Source: Epichloe hybrida
Taxonomy: Eukaryota > Ascomycota > Sordariomycetes > Hypocreales > Clavicipitaceae
DNA length: 64,000 bases
Direction: 5' to 3'
Assembly (NCBI GenBank): GCA_019022495.1
Contig: JAFEKR010000061.1
Coordinates: 124,001 to 188,000, forward strand
The stretch's first letter is position 1; the number at the start of each line of letters is the position of its first letter. Of this stretch, positions 22,429-36,459 are shown in pieces. Under the pieces are notes generated by a model. The model did no database searches and was not told where the DNA came from. It saw nothing but the letters and a program-made list of their open reading frames with translations. The position numbers were made by a program, and so were the translations under genes.

Positions 22429-23690
22429 GTCGAGTACGAAATTCCAGCACACAAGAAGATTGCGTATTGTTTAGCATGCGAGATTTCATGTTACATGGCG
22501 AGTGATAGAGACGCAATGTCCACCATACAGAATGATACAGAATGTCGCTGGGGATAGACAGCCTCAGCGTAGAAGTGGTATACATGGTCAAATGCCAAAG
22601 GACCTCGATTGAACGATATTATTTCGGCGAAGATGCCGATTTTACTATGCGTGAAAACCACACTGACTAGAAATTAGCATCCGTCGCTTGATGATACTCA
22701 CGAAGCCATTGCAGGGCTATTAATCAAAAACCCAAATGGAGCAATGTTGGTCTAATTGGTATCATTTAAGCGACTAAGAGGTCGCATTTGCCTAGCCAAC
22801 ACATCTCCTCATCGATACAGGCCATCGACAATGCTGGTTAGAGCCGGTTCTGGAGGGCGGCAGAAATTTCCCCTCAACACAGACCAGACAAAATCGCAAA
22901 TATGGCACAGATATCTGAGGTTGGCATCTGCACTCATGAGACACCCTCTGCCTGGTTACCTACTAGTCGACGAGCGTATTTTTATTCCTTAATGTGAATG
23001 TTGGCCAATGCATCCATGGGCGCCCCCCATAACCACAATGAGCTGTGTTCACCTGCAGCGTAGATGTTGTGTTGTGGTCGGATACCCAGTGCATTCAATA
23101 TGACTGAAAGAGAATAGTAGTCATTGAGTTATCGGATGTGGACTCTGCAACATTACGCGAAAGGTCGTGATTAGTCAAGGAGATTCTGCCAGCTATCATT
23201 TCGAGAGATTGCCAGTTGTTGTATGACCCTCGCGAAGACTTCCTTCGATCGCCACGCCACTTTGTCCTGTTCTGAATGCTGAGATGCGTGATGCTGGATG
23301 CTGGAGGGGTCGTCGTCGTCTGTGACAAGCCAGAACAAACTTAGCTTCGGCCCAGCACTGAACCGCCACATCCCTGTCATTCCATGCAATCAATTAAAGT
23401 CGCGTTGGCAAGAGCCCCCACAACGCGTTCACGCGTTCGACGCGTACCCTGGGGCTAATCCTGTCGCACCACTTATCGAAATGTACCAGCATTCTGCCTG
23501 GCTTCAAGTTCATCATCCTCGACAAGATACGCCTTCTCAATGACAGTGAGCCCCTCTATCTCCTTTGTGACGCCGATATCGTCCTGCTGTGGAATCATAA
23601 GCATTCGCCAAACCTTCCTCATATAGCGCGCCGCTGCTCTTCTCACGTGTTATTAGCCGGGTTTGGTTCGCCAGCAAGGGCACAGTCAGA
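22429..23690. promoter_or_regulatory. RNH203-MCM6 spacer with MCM6 promoter
   Basis: 1262 bp without a convincing gene. Short frames on both strands show no recognisable protein. Its notable part is the cluster of three ACGCGT boxes about 250 bp before MCM6, listed separately. Confidence 0.5.
23423..23445. promoter_or_regulatory. Cluster of three MluI cell-cycle boxes (ACGCGT)
   Basis: ACGCGT occurs at 23423-23428, 23431-23436 and 23440-23445. This is 246-268 bp before the MCM6 ATG. In yeasts this hexamer is the binding core of MBF, which drives G1/S expression of replication genes. Three copies in 23 bp upstream of an MCM gene is unlikely to be chance, but binding is inferred. Confidence 0.65.
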
Positions 23691-26708
<3,018 letters not shown>

Positions 26709-28011
26709 AAACAATCAGCAGCCGTCTGGCTTTTCAAAGTCAGCCGGGAACTATTATCAACGACAGTGTTTTTCTGCCAGAAGGGAAAATGGGGAGTTTA
26801 CATACATAGTCCTCTGTTATTGTTGTGCACATAAGAGAGAGGGAATCGGGAGTTGGGATTTCTGTCATGGGGAACGCAAATGACAACGACTGGCGTAGAC
26901 CGCCCTTAATATGTTCAAGTTACGAGGAGAGTTGGATGAGACGAGTCTAGTCGATCGGTCGTCGTTAGCTTTGTCGGGCCTGACCATAAATTTTGATCAT
27001 CGCCATCTTGTAGGCGGTCCAAAGAACTTGCGGGGTGAAATGAAGCATAATACGATATGGTGATCTCCAGCGTTGAAGATATCAAATGTTTCACACTCGT
27101 AAGCGTCGGCATTTCTTGTGTATGAAGAAGACTTTGTACCGAGTCCCAGGGTGTCCACTATTGGCAATCATCGTTCGAGGAAGACCTTTTTCACCACATC
27201 TCCATGATTAACTCGAGTTGGTTGAGTCAGAATGATCCAAGAAAGAGACGTCCGACTTTGAAGAGCATTGGACGCTTCTCACAAATTGGGCACACGTTAC
27301 ATTATGTCATGTCATTCAGCATCTTGTTTCATGATGATTCGAATGTGTCTAGTTACGAGTGTAGCCAAACCTACGTTATATTTCTCTATAACGAAGACAG
27401 AACTGTGAAGGCAGCGCATTACTTCCGAGACGGTCAGGAAGAAAAGAAGAATGAAATTTATACACATGGTTTCGTTTGCCCCAACCCCTGAGTATCTTTG
27501 TTGTGATTCTATGTAGCCAGATACTTAGCAACGACGAGTCGAAAGGTATTTAGTTCATTGTACTCGACATGTGCTAAGCTATCCGTCACACCACGTAGAC
27601 CCAAATACATAGAGCCAGGCAGAATACCGTCAAGACCGGGGAAAAAAAGAGCAATAAAACAAGGAACGAAGAGACAGCGGTAGTTGCAAAAGTCAGCCAT
27701 GCCAAATATGGCAGTGTGCGACTGTACAGTTGCGCACATTTCGTCAGGTCGTACACGCCATCATTCGTGTAGGACCCTGAATACTGCGCTATGCTGGCAG
27801 CGTGCATGTCAGCTCTAATAAATCAGAAGATGATCTTGGCTGACAGACGATTCGGGCCGTACGGTCCGCTTCTGGTACTGAGATACTCTTTGTCCTTGTG
27901 TTGAGCAACATTGACGCAAATGTGCCCCTACTTGACGTTGCAGCGCTCCTTGTCGCGACACTATATGGTCGCATCAATAACCGTCCAGCAATACCGAGCA
28001 TTTGGTAGCTA
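26709..28011. other. Spacer downstream of MCM6
   Basis: 1303 bp with only short, unrecognised frames. A 95-codon frame at 27204-27491 (plus) and a hydrophobic 73-codon frame at 27586-27807 (minus) lack family resemblance. They probably lie in 3' untranslated sequence of the two convergent genes. Confidence 0.4.
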
Positions 28012-31000
28012 TTAGGACTGTGGTCTGGACGGAGTTCGAGACTGTGAAGACTGATGCCGAGTCCAATTATCCGAATTCCTACTTCGAAATCCAGTACGAT
28101 CTTGTGACTTGAATGCTTCCTTTTTCCCGCCCCGTGGCCCTGTGCCGAAAGTTCGATGCTTCGTGGCCGATCTTTGTCCATGAGAGACTCTAGAGCCTCG
28201 GCTTAGTGAGTTAGGTAGTAACACGGTTCTTGTTTCCCTCATCCCTAGGAGAAAAACATTGATCGATAATGGACCTGCAGAATTGACCGATGAGATTTGG
28301 AATGGTTCCATGACAGCAGCCTGCACTAAAAGCCTTTTGGGGAGTCCTTTGGATTGAACTATAGCGGGCTGCCACGCCGCCTCTGGAGCCTTATGAGGAA
28401 GTCGAATCTGAGGCAGTGAGCCCATCTCCTGTTCTTCGAAACATTCCTCCGCCATTGGCTTAGTAACTAGTGATCGAAAGCTTCCATCTGTCTGAGTTAA
28501 CGTTGAGTTCGGCAACAACACAACGGCAGATGTATGGGCACCGACAGGATCAAGGAATCCCCGACTGGATGCATCTACACCAATATCCCGTGCTGGAGGC
28601 GGCTTGTCCCCATGCAAAAGTTTGTGAAACCTAGCTTGCCAAATATTTTCGCCGCCTGGGTTTAAGGTATGAGCTGAATCTCCGCGCTGACTGTCCTTCA
28701 CAGCGACTTGAGCAAGCCATGGACCGTGAGGACGTGTTGTGTTGCGATTCGTTGATACCATTGTAGGCGGTAGCTTCACAACAGGCTGCGGTTTGGGCAA
28801 AGAGACATGAGGCCGCAGGACGTCTCCTTCATACACAGGATGGTCTTCCATTGTAGGAGGTGGAGGAGTTGGCGAGGTTGAACGAGACAGATTAGTCCCA
28901 GCAGATGTCTCCTGGCGGCTGTCTCTTGTAGGGAAGAATCTTGACGGCCTGAATTGTGATGGTGCACCACATCCAATGATACCGGCTTTGGCTGAAGGTC
29001 CTGAATCTTCCTGGACTATCGCCCCTTTTGGCAGACTATCCTGAGCTGGTTTCCAAGGCGCTGTTTGATGGGACTGCACATCGACAGATCCGATGGGATG
29101 GCGGGTTCCGTCTCCAGGAACGCGAATGGGACGCCAAGAGTCTTTAATGACGGGTTGCGAGTCCTCTAGGGCCATCCCCCTCTCCATCAATTGGCGCTCG
29201 CGATTTGCCCGTTCCGTTAATCTTGCAGCACTTAGTTTCTGGTCATTCTCTGCAACAGAAGCGACCCATTTGCTCGCTAGCTCGGATCCGATGGGGACAT
29301 ATCTGGAACTTCGAGAATCAACTTGGGTGCCTGGATTAGTTTGTTCTTGTGAGTGTGAGGGTGTTCCAGTGCCGTTTCTTGGAGGTGCTATTGGTGACGG
29401 CCCTTTTGCAGGTTTCGATGGTGCTGTCGAAGCGTTCGTGACTCTACCAAGATCAGGGTTAAAGGTCCCATTTCCTAACCCACGGTCGTTGTCAGGGGAG
29501 CCCCAAACGTTCCGTGATGCTGGCGGTGCAGCAGAAGCCCATGAAGGGAACCTTTCGGAGCGCGGTCCTGGCCCTCCCCAAGGATCGTTGCGTCGTGACT
29601 CTTGACCCTGAGAAAGTCTTCTGAATGATATCGACGCTGAAGGTAGAGAGATGTTTGGGGACTGCAGCTGAGATTGAGCCTGCGGGCTGACTGGCTGACT
29701 GGGGGTACCTGCATGTGCACTTGTCTGCCCTCTTGCAGACGGTCTCTCAACTGTGTCGGTATAGGAACCACTGAATGGTGGTCGTTCTCGCTGTTGAATT
29801 TGAGTTGGCTTAGGTACTTCCGTCATCGGTGGAGCTTCCTTCTTATCGCCGCGTTTTTCAGGAGGCGGTCCCAGAGCCTCCAGCTTCTTTTGAATGCGCT
29901 CTTTCTTAGCAGCCTCCTCTTCAGCCTCCTCATACTGTCGCCGTTTCCGAGCAAGTTCTATGCGTTCGCGCATGAGCTTCTTCTGATACTCCACCTCATT
30001 TACCAATTCATCTTTGGACTCCAAGGAAGGAAGAACCCTATCTTCTGCGGTGTCACCCCAAGAATGAATTGTAGCAGATTCTGCGACCGTGGGTGTGTCG
30101 GTGATTCGGGGAGATGGTAGATGATCTTTGAGCGACGCATATTTGGAAATCGACCCTTCTCCAGGTGAAACAGGAGTCTCGCCAGTATTCGAAAAAGACG
30201 GTCTTTTGACATTCGGTCTGTCGGCGGGAGGAATAGTCGGATCGGTGCTTTTCAGTCCTCGCCGGTGGAAGGAGCCATTGCCGGTGCTTACACTGGATGA
30301 TCGTCGGCGTCCGGTGTACGGCCCATCCTGGGCGTCCCGGGATGCCTGCTGGGGGCCATGTGCGTCCATGGTCTGGTTCGTCGGTTGTGGACGTTGCAGC
30401 AATGCTGGCTGCTTGCTTTGGACATCGAATTTGAAGGATCCTCGGCGATCGGGTACAGGTTCGTAGCGTCCGGACTGGGAGTTGTACAGCTCTCTGTTCC
30501 CATGAGATGAGCTGTCCCTCCAAGACGATCGAGTGAAATCATCAGCAGTCATCTCTTTTGTTTGCTGATGAAGCGGCTTGGTTTGCGTGCCCTCTCTCGA
30601 CTGAGCTTGGCCATTTGCTGCACTGTCTGCCAATCCTGGTGAGGCTCTATCGACTGGAGGCAATGTAGCCCATGGTGACTTGACTGGGATAGCTGGAGTA
30701 TTCGGTTTGGAAATGAGAGACGGCTTTTCTTGCGAAGCTGGTTTCAAAACGAGACCTCTACCTGAAGCAAGCCCGCTGGATTTCGCAGCTTGGAGCTTGG
30801 TGGTGGGAAGAGGAACGGGTGATTTTGGTTTTGGGTAAGGGTTTCCAACACTCGAAAGAGGCACGTTGTTTTGAGTTGGAACTGCGGGATCGTCTAGATG
30901 TGGCAATGTAGTTTTAGTTCCATCGCCCCAGGTGATTGCTTCTGGTGCCCAATCCTCGTCGTCATCGTCGATATCCGCCCATTTGTTTTGTCCCTGTGCG

Positions 31001-31614
31001 TCGTCTTCATTCAGGCGACTAGCCATGTGAATCCCATACTTCTTCAGTTCTTCGTCTGTGAACTTCTTAGGTTCAGGCGCTACAAGCGTTCCACCGTAGT
31101 TAGTTCCGCATGCGCTTGTGGTGTTGTTGGTAAGTCAAAACTTACGCCTATTTTTATTCCAAACAGCACTCGGATCTGGAGCCGATGAAGGCTTTGCGCC
31201 GTTGCTGGCAGAAGAGAATTTCGGAGCTGAATCTCTTGCGCCACCACCTGTTTTCGCAATGAGGCGTGGGCGTGTGGATGACAAGGAAGACATTCCCGGG
31301 GGCGGAGTACTCGAGCCTGGAACAGACTTCTCTATAGGTTTTGGTGCGCCTCCACTAGGGTTGGCCTTCGACGCAAGGAAGGTTTTGTTGACAGAGACTG
31401 CTTTGAAAGTCGTGGGCTTTTTTGCTGAAGATGCGGATCGTCCATGCCCTTTGTCCACATTTCTCAGCCTCGACCAGTCTGTTCGTGGAGCTTCAGTATC
31501 CGACCCACCACTTAAGCTGCCATCTGCAGAATTCGACTGCTCTTCAAAGCTAACGATTGGCTTGTCGGGGGACTCGTCGCTTGTTGTGACAGGAAGATCA
31601 TTTTCTGTAGACAC
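28012..31614 (-). CDS. Large disordered Ser/Pro-rich protein of unknown function
   Basis: Exons 31614-31146 and 31079-28012 give 1178 aa. The 66-nt intron has GTAAGT, CTAAC and TGTAG. The join yields NKNRPPEPKKFTDEELKKYG. This leads into the acidic block KWADIDDDDEDWAPEAITW, which I recall from fungal proteins annotated only as hypothetical. The rest is low complexity, rich in Ser, Pro, Gln and Arg. One charged helical segment around 29870-30010 (EVEYQKKLMRERIELARKRR) is a probable coiled coil. The C-terminus has basic RG-like sequence (TGPRGGKKE). Such composition is common in RNA-granule and translation-associated proteins, but no function can be assigned. Confidence 0.8.
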
Positions 31615-33110
31615 GTCATGATGGTGGAGGTCGTTGGCCTGATCGATCTAGTTCATCGTTGAGTTCCTGTTAGCTCTCAGCTGCCAGAAATGTTCAAACT
31701 GTAGTAAACATTTTGTTTAATTGAATGTGGGAGCAATTACAAGCGGTAGTTGTGATGGTACAGAAAGAGCACCAAGATCATCGCCCGAAGGCTCTGTTGC
31801 CATCATCCGCTGCGGGTGCTTTGGTGTACGCCGGGCGCAGTGAGATGAATGCGGCTTCTCCTATGACCTATCGTCGCAGTCAAGAGATATTGTAGGTAGG
31901 TATGGTCTTGATGGTGAGTTTTGAGGAAGATGCCACCAGGAGCAGGAGTCGTGGTAGATGTCGGACGTGTGGTTGCAGGATTAGACGTACGAGCCCGGTA
32001 GATTGGCTGTGCGCTACTGGTATAGTGGCAGAAAGAGTCAGACTCAACTTGAATCGCGCAGGGATGAGCCCTTGGCTGATGTTTGGCTCGATGAGCTGGT
32101 TTGCTGAATTATTAGCGTGGCTCTTGCGCCGCTCAAAGTGTCTGGTGTTGAGTTTTCTTGGAGACGCCAGCGTTGGTAGGTGGTCAGCTCAGCTCAGTGT
32201 GTACGGTGAGGAAGAGGAATGTTTGGGAGCTATGGAGTACACCCACTGTACAGGCACCTGTTTTAGGCATAGCGCTGTTGAACGGGGTTATCTAGCACAC
32301 CTTCTAGGGTCTCACGTTATATCAGCCAGATCCCTATACAGCCTTTGTTAACAATAAACTCTCCAGAACTTCTCTCCTATTTTAAGTATATTCATTAATA
32401 TAAGTATATTCATTAATAAAACAAAGTACCTTTTATTCACCCTCGTGCCAAATAGTCCAAGTCCCTCCCTGTCTGTGACCCGTTCTGAGGTCTCGGGTCA
32501 CCCAAAGGGATAGGCGGATAGCCTGATGGCCAGAACTTGTCTCGCAATCAAACACGTTATTACGAGGAGATTTGGTCCTTTTCTAGTTCTGCCGCAATCT
32601 GGCCCACTGGCAAGCATAGCGGCGGGGGCAGGGACATGATGCTTCTCCTCCATGGCGTGCTATGTTTTCAAAACTCGATAAAGATAGATTCAATCAAGCC
32701 ACGAGCCACAAGCTACACTGTCAAATTTCGTGGCATTTGCTCCAATAGAAATTACATAGTCCTGTACCGACTATGAGCAATAACATTCACTTGCTTAAAC
32801 TGAACTTCCCGCGACGGGCTGTTGGCCGTTCATGTTCTTTGACGTGTGGAAGCTCCCACAGGAGAGCACAGGACCGCACAGCACACGTAGCAAGGCGAGC
32901 AGCGAACAGCGAAAGGGGGCGGCCCACTAGGAGGTCGCAAGAATGATTCTTGAAGATTGTCTATCTATGACAGACTCGATTATTCTTGACAGTGTTACAA
33001 ATGGGATGGCGCTGCTGGGGTAGTGCTTCAGCAGCACCAGTAAGGCTCTATCAATGTTGGCGCTCAGATGCTAGCTTAGAACATCACATGCTCGATGTTT
33101 CCATGTCTCT
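31615..33110. other. Spacer with tandem duplication, no gene seen
   Basis: 1496 bp between the start of the disordered-protein gene and the 3' end of the ATP synthase f gene. A 150-codon plus-strand frame at 31902-32351 has atypical, cysteine- and arginine-rich composition and no recognisable domain. AT-rich sequence with an 18-bp tandem copy lies near 32380. Otherwise nothing is recognisable. Confidence 0.4.
32383..32418. repeat. 18-bp perfect tandem duplication
   Basis: TAAGTATATTCATTAATA is present at 32383-32400 and repeated exactly at 32401-32418 in an AT-rich stretch. It is probably a simple slippage duplication. Confidence 0.7.
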
Positions 33111-33761
33111 CTAATGAGCGTTGTTCTTGTGGTGGCCTGTTGGGTGTTTGACTTCACTTAGAGTTCTGATCGACGTGAAGGCTGGGTCAGACAGGGCGAC
33201 TTACGGAGATGGAAGTAATAGTTTTGAGCGTAGCCAATGCCAACTAAGAAGACCAAGGCATGAATAAGGGCTATATATGTGTTAGTTGCTGCGATGTGCC
33301 GAGGGGCTCTCTGCTACACACTCACGCTGAACGGAAGTTTTCTTGCCGAAATACTTGGCTTGGTAACGACCAAGTAGGCCCTTCGCTTGAGCCTGAGGTG
33401 CTGGACCTCGGGGAAGCTTTTCGTAGAAACTGACGACGCGCTGCATACGGAGAGCATCTGGTGCGCCACCTATCGCCTGTAGGAGTCGAGCTTTTAGTCA
33501 ATACGACCCAATGAAATTGATCTGCTTCCTGCGATGACTGTGGGGAAATATATCACATTCTGTGATATAATTTCCTTCATGCTCAAAATATATCGTTTCG
33601 TTATCGCTGGGAGAATTCGCAAGAGTTTGTACCTTAGGAGAAGCGACCTTGAAGCTATTGTTAGAACGACATGGACGATGTAAAATTATACTGGTGTCGT
33701 CGGTATGACCTACCTTGGGAGGAATGAGCGTTGAAAGCGCTCGGCGAGTAACAAAGCTCAT
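33111..33761 (-). CDS. ATP17: Mitochondrial ATP synthase subunit f
   Basis: Membrane (Fo) subunit of the F1Fo ATP synthase. Five exons code 101 aa: 33761-33714, 33647-33633, 33476-33326, 33270-33205 and 33136-33111. The second is a 15-nt microexon encoding VASPK, flanked by CAAG and GTACAA. The product starts MSFVTRRALSTLIPPK and continues AIGGAPDALRMQRVVSFYEK, LLGRYQAKYFG and the membrane segment LIHALVFLVGIGYAQNYYFH. It ends LRHHKNNAH. Start, membrane helix and basic tail all match the family. Without the microexon and the terminal 26-nt exon the gene would look truncated. It is head-to-head with the complex I gene. Confidence 0.9.
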
Positions 33762-33933
33762 TGTTTCGGAAGACACTAGCTGACTGAATGACTGAGCGAC
33801 GACTCAATTTGTGTTATCCCGACGAGAAGTGATGGTCGGTAATGAATGCACGTAGGACAACTGGATCCTGGCTCGGCTGGATGTGGTTTCACCGATGAGC
33901 AGCTTTGTTCGGTAAAACACCGGGAACCACCGA

Positions 33934-33940
33934 CCAATCA
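33934..33940. promoter_or_regulatory. CCAATCA box between two respiratory genes
   Basis: A CCAAT core lies within the 287 bp separating the ATP17 and NDUFS4-type start codons. The fungal HAP/CBC complex binds CCAAT and activates respiratory genes. The site is well placed, but a 5-bp match alone is weak evidence. Confidence 0.35.
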
Positions 33941-34048
33941 GAATATCTTGGCGCAACAACTAGACCTCCGACTTGCCTAGCAGTCAACCTCTGAATCCTT
34001 GGCTTCCATAACAGTTCGATTGTTGTCCATATATTGAAACTAGTCGCA

Positions 34049-34746
34049 ATGGCTTTTGCACGAGCAAACTATGTTGCAAGGCTGCTGAGAAGTGCTGGTC
34101 AATCCCAATTGAATATTGCGTTAACTTCAAGGCGCTTTGAGAGCTCGCTCACATCGGCCTCGGGTGTTTCTCTCGACGTCCTCCCGAACCAACCCGACTA
34201 TCAAGTTCCTGCCGATAAAGCTACATCGTAAGATTGTGGACTGTCTCTCGCTCAAGATATGGGGGCTAAACCTGCATATAGAACTTTCACGCCGGTTCCA
34301 AATCGTGTTCAGGATGGCAGTGAAGATATACTGCCAGCTGCTGTTCTCTCCGGTGCGCCCATGGAACTACAGGCTCGGACCGTTCGGTATGTGCCACGCG
34401 TTTTCTCACGCTTTCATCGTACTAATATCGAAATAGAATCTACAAAGAGTCTAAGCCTGCGACCCAATCGGGAGATTTCAGAACAGAGCGGTGGCGCATG
34501 GATTGGGACATTCTCCCGAAGGGTCATCGTTGGGAAAACCCGTTAATGGGATGGCAGTCTTCTGGAGATTTCATGCAAGGCACCCACGTCAACTTTAAGT
34601 CCAAGGAAGACGCGATTCATTTTGCAGAGAAACAAGGTTACGAGTATTTCGTCCAAGAACCAAATTCGCGCAAGTTTTCGCCAAAAGCGTACGCGAACAA
34701 TTTCCTTTACTCACCCAAGAAGCTCAAACATATTCGCACGAAGTAA
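34049..34746 (+). CDS. Complex I 18-21 kDa accessory subunit (NDUFS4 family)
   Basis: Peripheral-arm subunit of mitochondrial NADH:ubiquinone oxidoreductase. Exons 34049-34227, 34282-34386 and 34437-34746 give 197 aa. The N-terminus is arginine-rich and amphipathic (MAFARANYVARLLRSAG), as expected for a matrix targeting peptide. Family blocks are LSGAPMELQARTVR, RWRMDWDILPKGHRWENPLM, GWQSSGDFMQGTHVNF, AIHFAEKQGYEYFVQEP and YANNFLYSPKKLKHIRTK. The introns use GTAAGA and GTATGT donors. Phases were fixed by the conserved joins KATSTFTPVP and TVRIYKESKP. Confidence 0.93.
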
Positions 34747-35247
34747 TACAGGAGCTGCGGTAGCAATCCGATGAACGTGTACTTAGCTACTTAGTCGGAA
34801 CCCCCCATAAGACCTGCTTCCTTCTCATCGAGCATGATAAATTGTTGAGTCATACATCTGATTGGTTCGTCGACACTCGTAATCATAGTGCCGGATCACA
34901 GGCGCCCAATCAACATTTCTTTATCAATCGGAAATCAAGACTATCATTCATGTGGAAAAATTGTTCTGACTGTGTTGTGTGCTACGGACGGCTCTATCTA
35001 AGCCTGTCAAAAGTGTTCGCCTATTCTCATACCCGGCTTTGTTTAAAACACCAAACTCCCTTACCTTTAAAACTAATTATTGGCGTTGCAACATCTCTTT
35101 GCAGCCAATAATAATTAATGATCTTCAATACACAAGCATTCAATGCCAGGACTTATGGTCGCTTGCCAGCAGATACGACGAGAGATTGGAGGGAATAAGA
35201 CTGAGAAGGAGGTATGAGCAGCATTAATAAAGTTGACTGAGGGTACT
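34747..35247. other. Convergent spacer
   Basis: 501 bp between the 3' ends of the complex I gene and GID8. I see no gene or motif. Confidence 0.5.
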
Positions 35248-36459
35248 TCAACCAGTGACCATGGGTTCGTGTACGTTATCTGCAGTGGACGTGGGGTGGT
35301 CCTGGAGTTGTTCGTCTCCTCTTAAACCAATGTCCAGTCGTTCGGGCAGAATGATGAACTTCTCCCTCGCAGTGTTCTCAGCCCAAGCTCGCAACTTGAT
35401 TAAATGGCGAATGGCCGCCTCACGCCTAGCCGATTGTTTCTCTAATATGGCCTTGTTCACGCTATCAGCCGCTGCGCGGCGGAGTTCAGGGTCAAGAAGA
35501 GCTGCAAGTTGTGGTTCAAGTCCATCTGCAGGGAAAAGAAGTAATGCCATGGTTTTCTCTAAATCTTCCAGGAATTTTGGGTTTGTTGGAGCTCGGGGCC
35601 CTAACTGTTCTGTGGCGAATTTAAGGGCCGGAGTAATGTCGCCAATATCATTACATGACCGTATAAGCTCAACCAACTGAAGTCTCAGGAGGGAAAAGTG
35701 GAGCGCTTTGTCCTCGTCTAAAATCTGCCTGAGGTCAGTTCTAATTTACTAAGAACAGAAATGTATATTTTTCGTGTCAAAATATGGAGGGAGCGAAAGT
35801 CATTTGCTAGTGGTTGTGTCTCATCAAGGGCTGCAAACAGCCATATGCGTGGTGCATGTAAAAACTCGTATTCTAATCATGTGCATTCCGATCTTGGTAG
35901 AAGCAAAAGTGCAAACTCACCTCTGGGTCAAGCTCATTCAAAGCCTCAATAGCAGCTTGAATGCTGCCCTTGTAGATAAAGGTTTGAATATCTTGTCGCG
36001 CGCGGATAGATGGACCGTCTTGGTGAGGCTGAATATTTGCTTCTCTGGAGAATTTGGCAGCGGCATTTGGATACCCCTCCATAGTCAGGTAATCTAAAAT
36101 TAAAGCATTGATATCGCTTCATATATGTCAGTTGCAATTCTATGGTACGCTTTCGCAATCTCGGCAACATTTGAGGAAGATTTTTCTTTTCAGAGGTGTA
36201 ATGAAACATATTGATTCTCCGCATCAGCTGCTAGGAGAGATTCCCATTGTATTTATTCATCATAAAACAGACAGCTTCCTCAAGGACGTTATAAAAGAAG
36301 GCTCTCTTACCTTTTGTGTGACTTGGTCTCTTCAACTCTGCTCTCGAAGGCGTGCCTGTTCGGCGTGGCAGTCGAGAATTTGGAGGCCTTGCAGTATCAC
36401 AACTATATCAGCAACTCATCGGGGTTTTTTAGAAGAACAACAAGATCCCATACCATCAT
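35248..36459 (-). CDS. GID8: GID/CTLH ubiquitin ligase subunit Gid8
   Basis: Scaffold subunit of the GID/CTLH E3 ligase that degrades gluconeogenic enzymes. The proposed exons are 36459-36454, 36387-36311, 36116-35921 and 35724-35248 (251 aa). LisH: SDINALILDYLTMEGYPNAA. CTLH: RARQDIQTFIYKGSIQAAIE, joining ILDEDKALHFSLLRLQLVEL. The CRA-type C-terminus follows. The join HAFESRVEETKSHKSDINAL agrees with homologues and has a canonical GTAAGA/CTGAC/AAG intron. The first coding exon would be only ATGATG, because exon 2 has no Met and an upstream TGA. That start is the least certain part. Two introns are about 195 nt, long for this window. Confidence 0.85.

Noticed and set aside
27586..27807. Hydrophobic 73-codon frame as a small membrane protein
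   Set aside because: No conserved motif or gene context, and an overlapping alternative frame is equally open; kept as unannotated.
31902..32351. 150-codon plus-strand frame as a gene
   Set aside because: Unusual composition, no domain, no supporting splice structure; it lies in the promoter side of a minus-strand gene.
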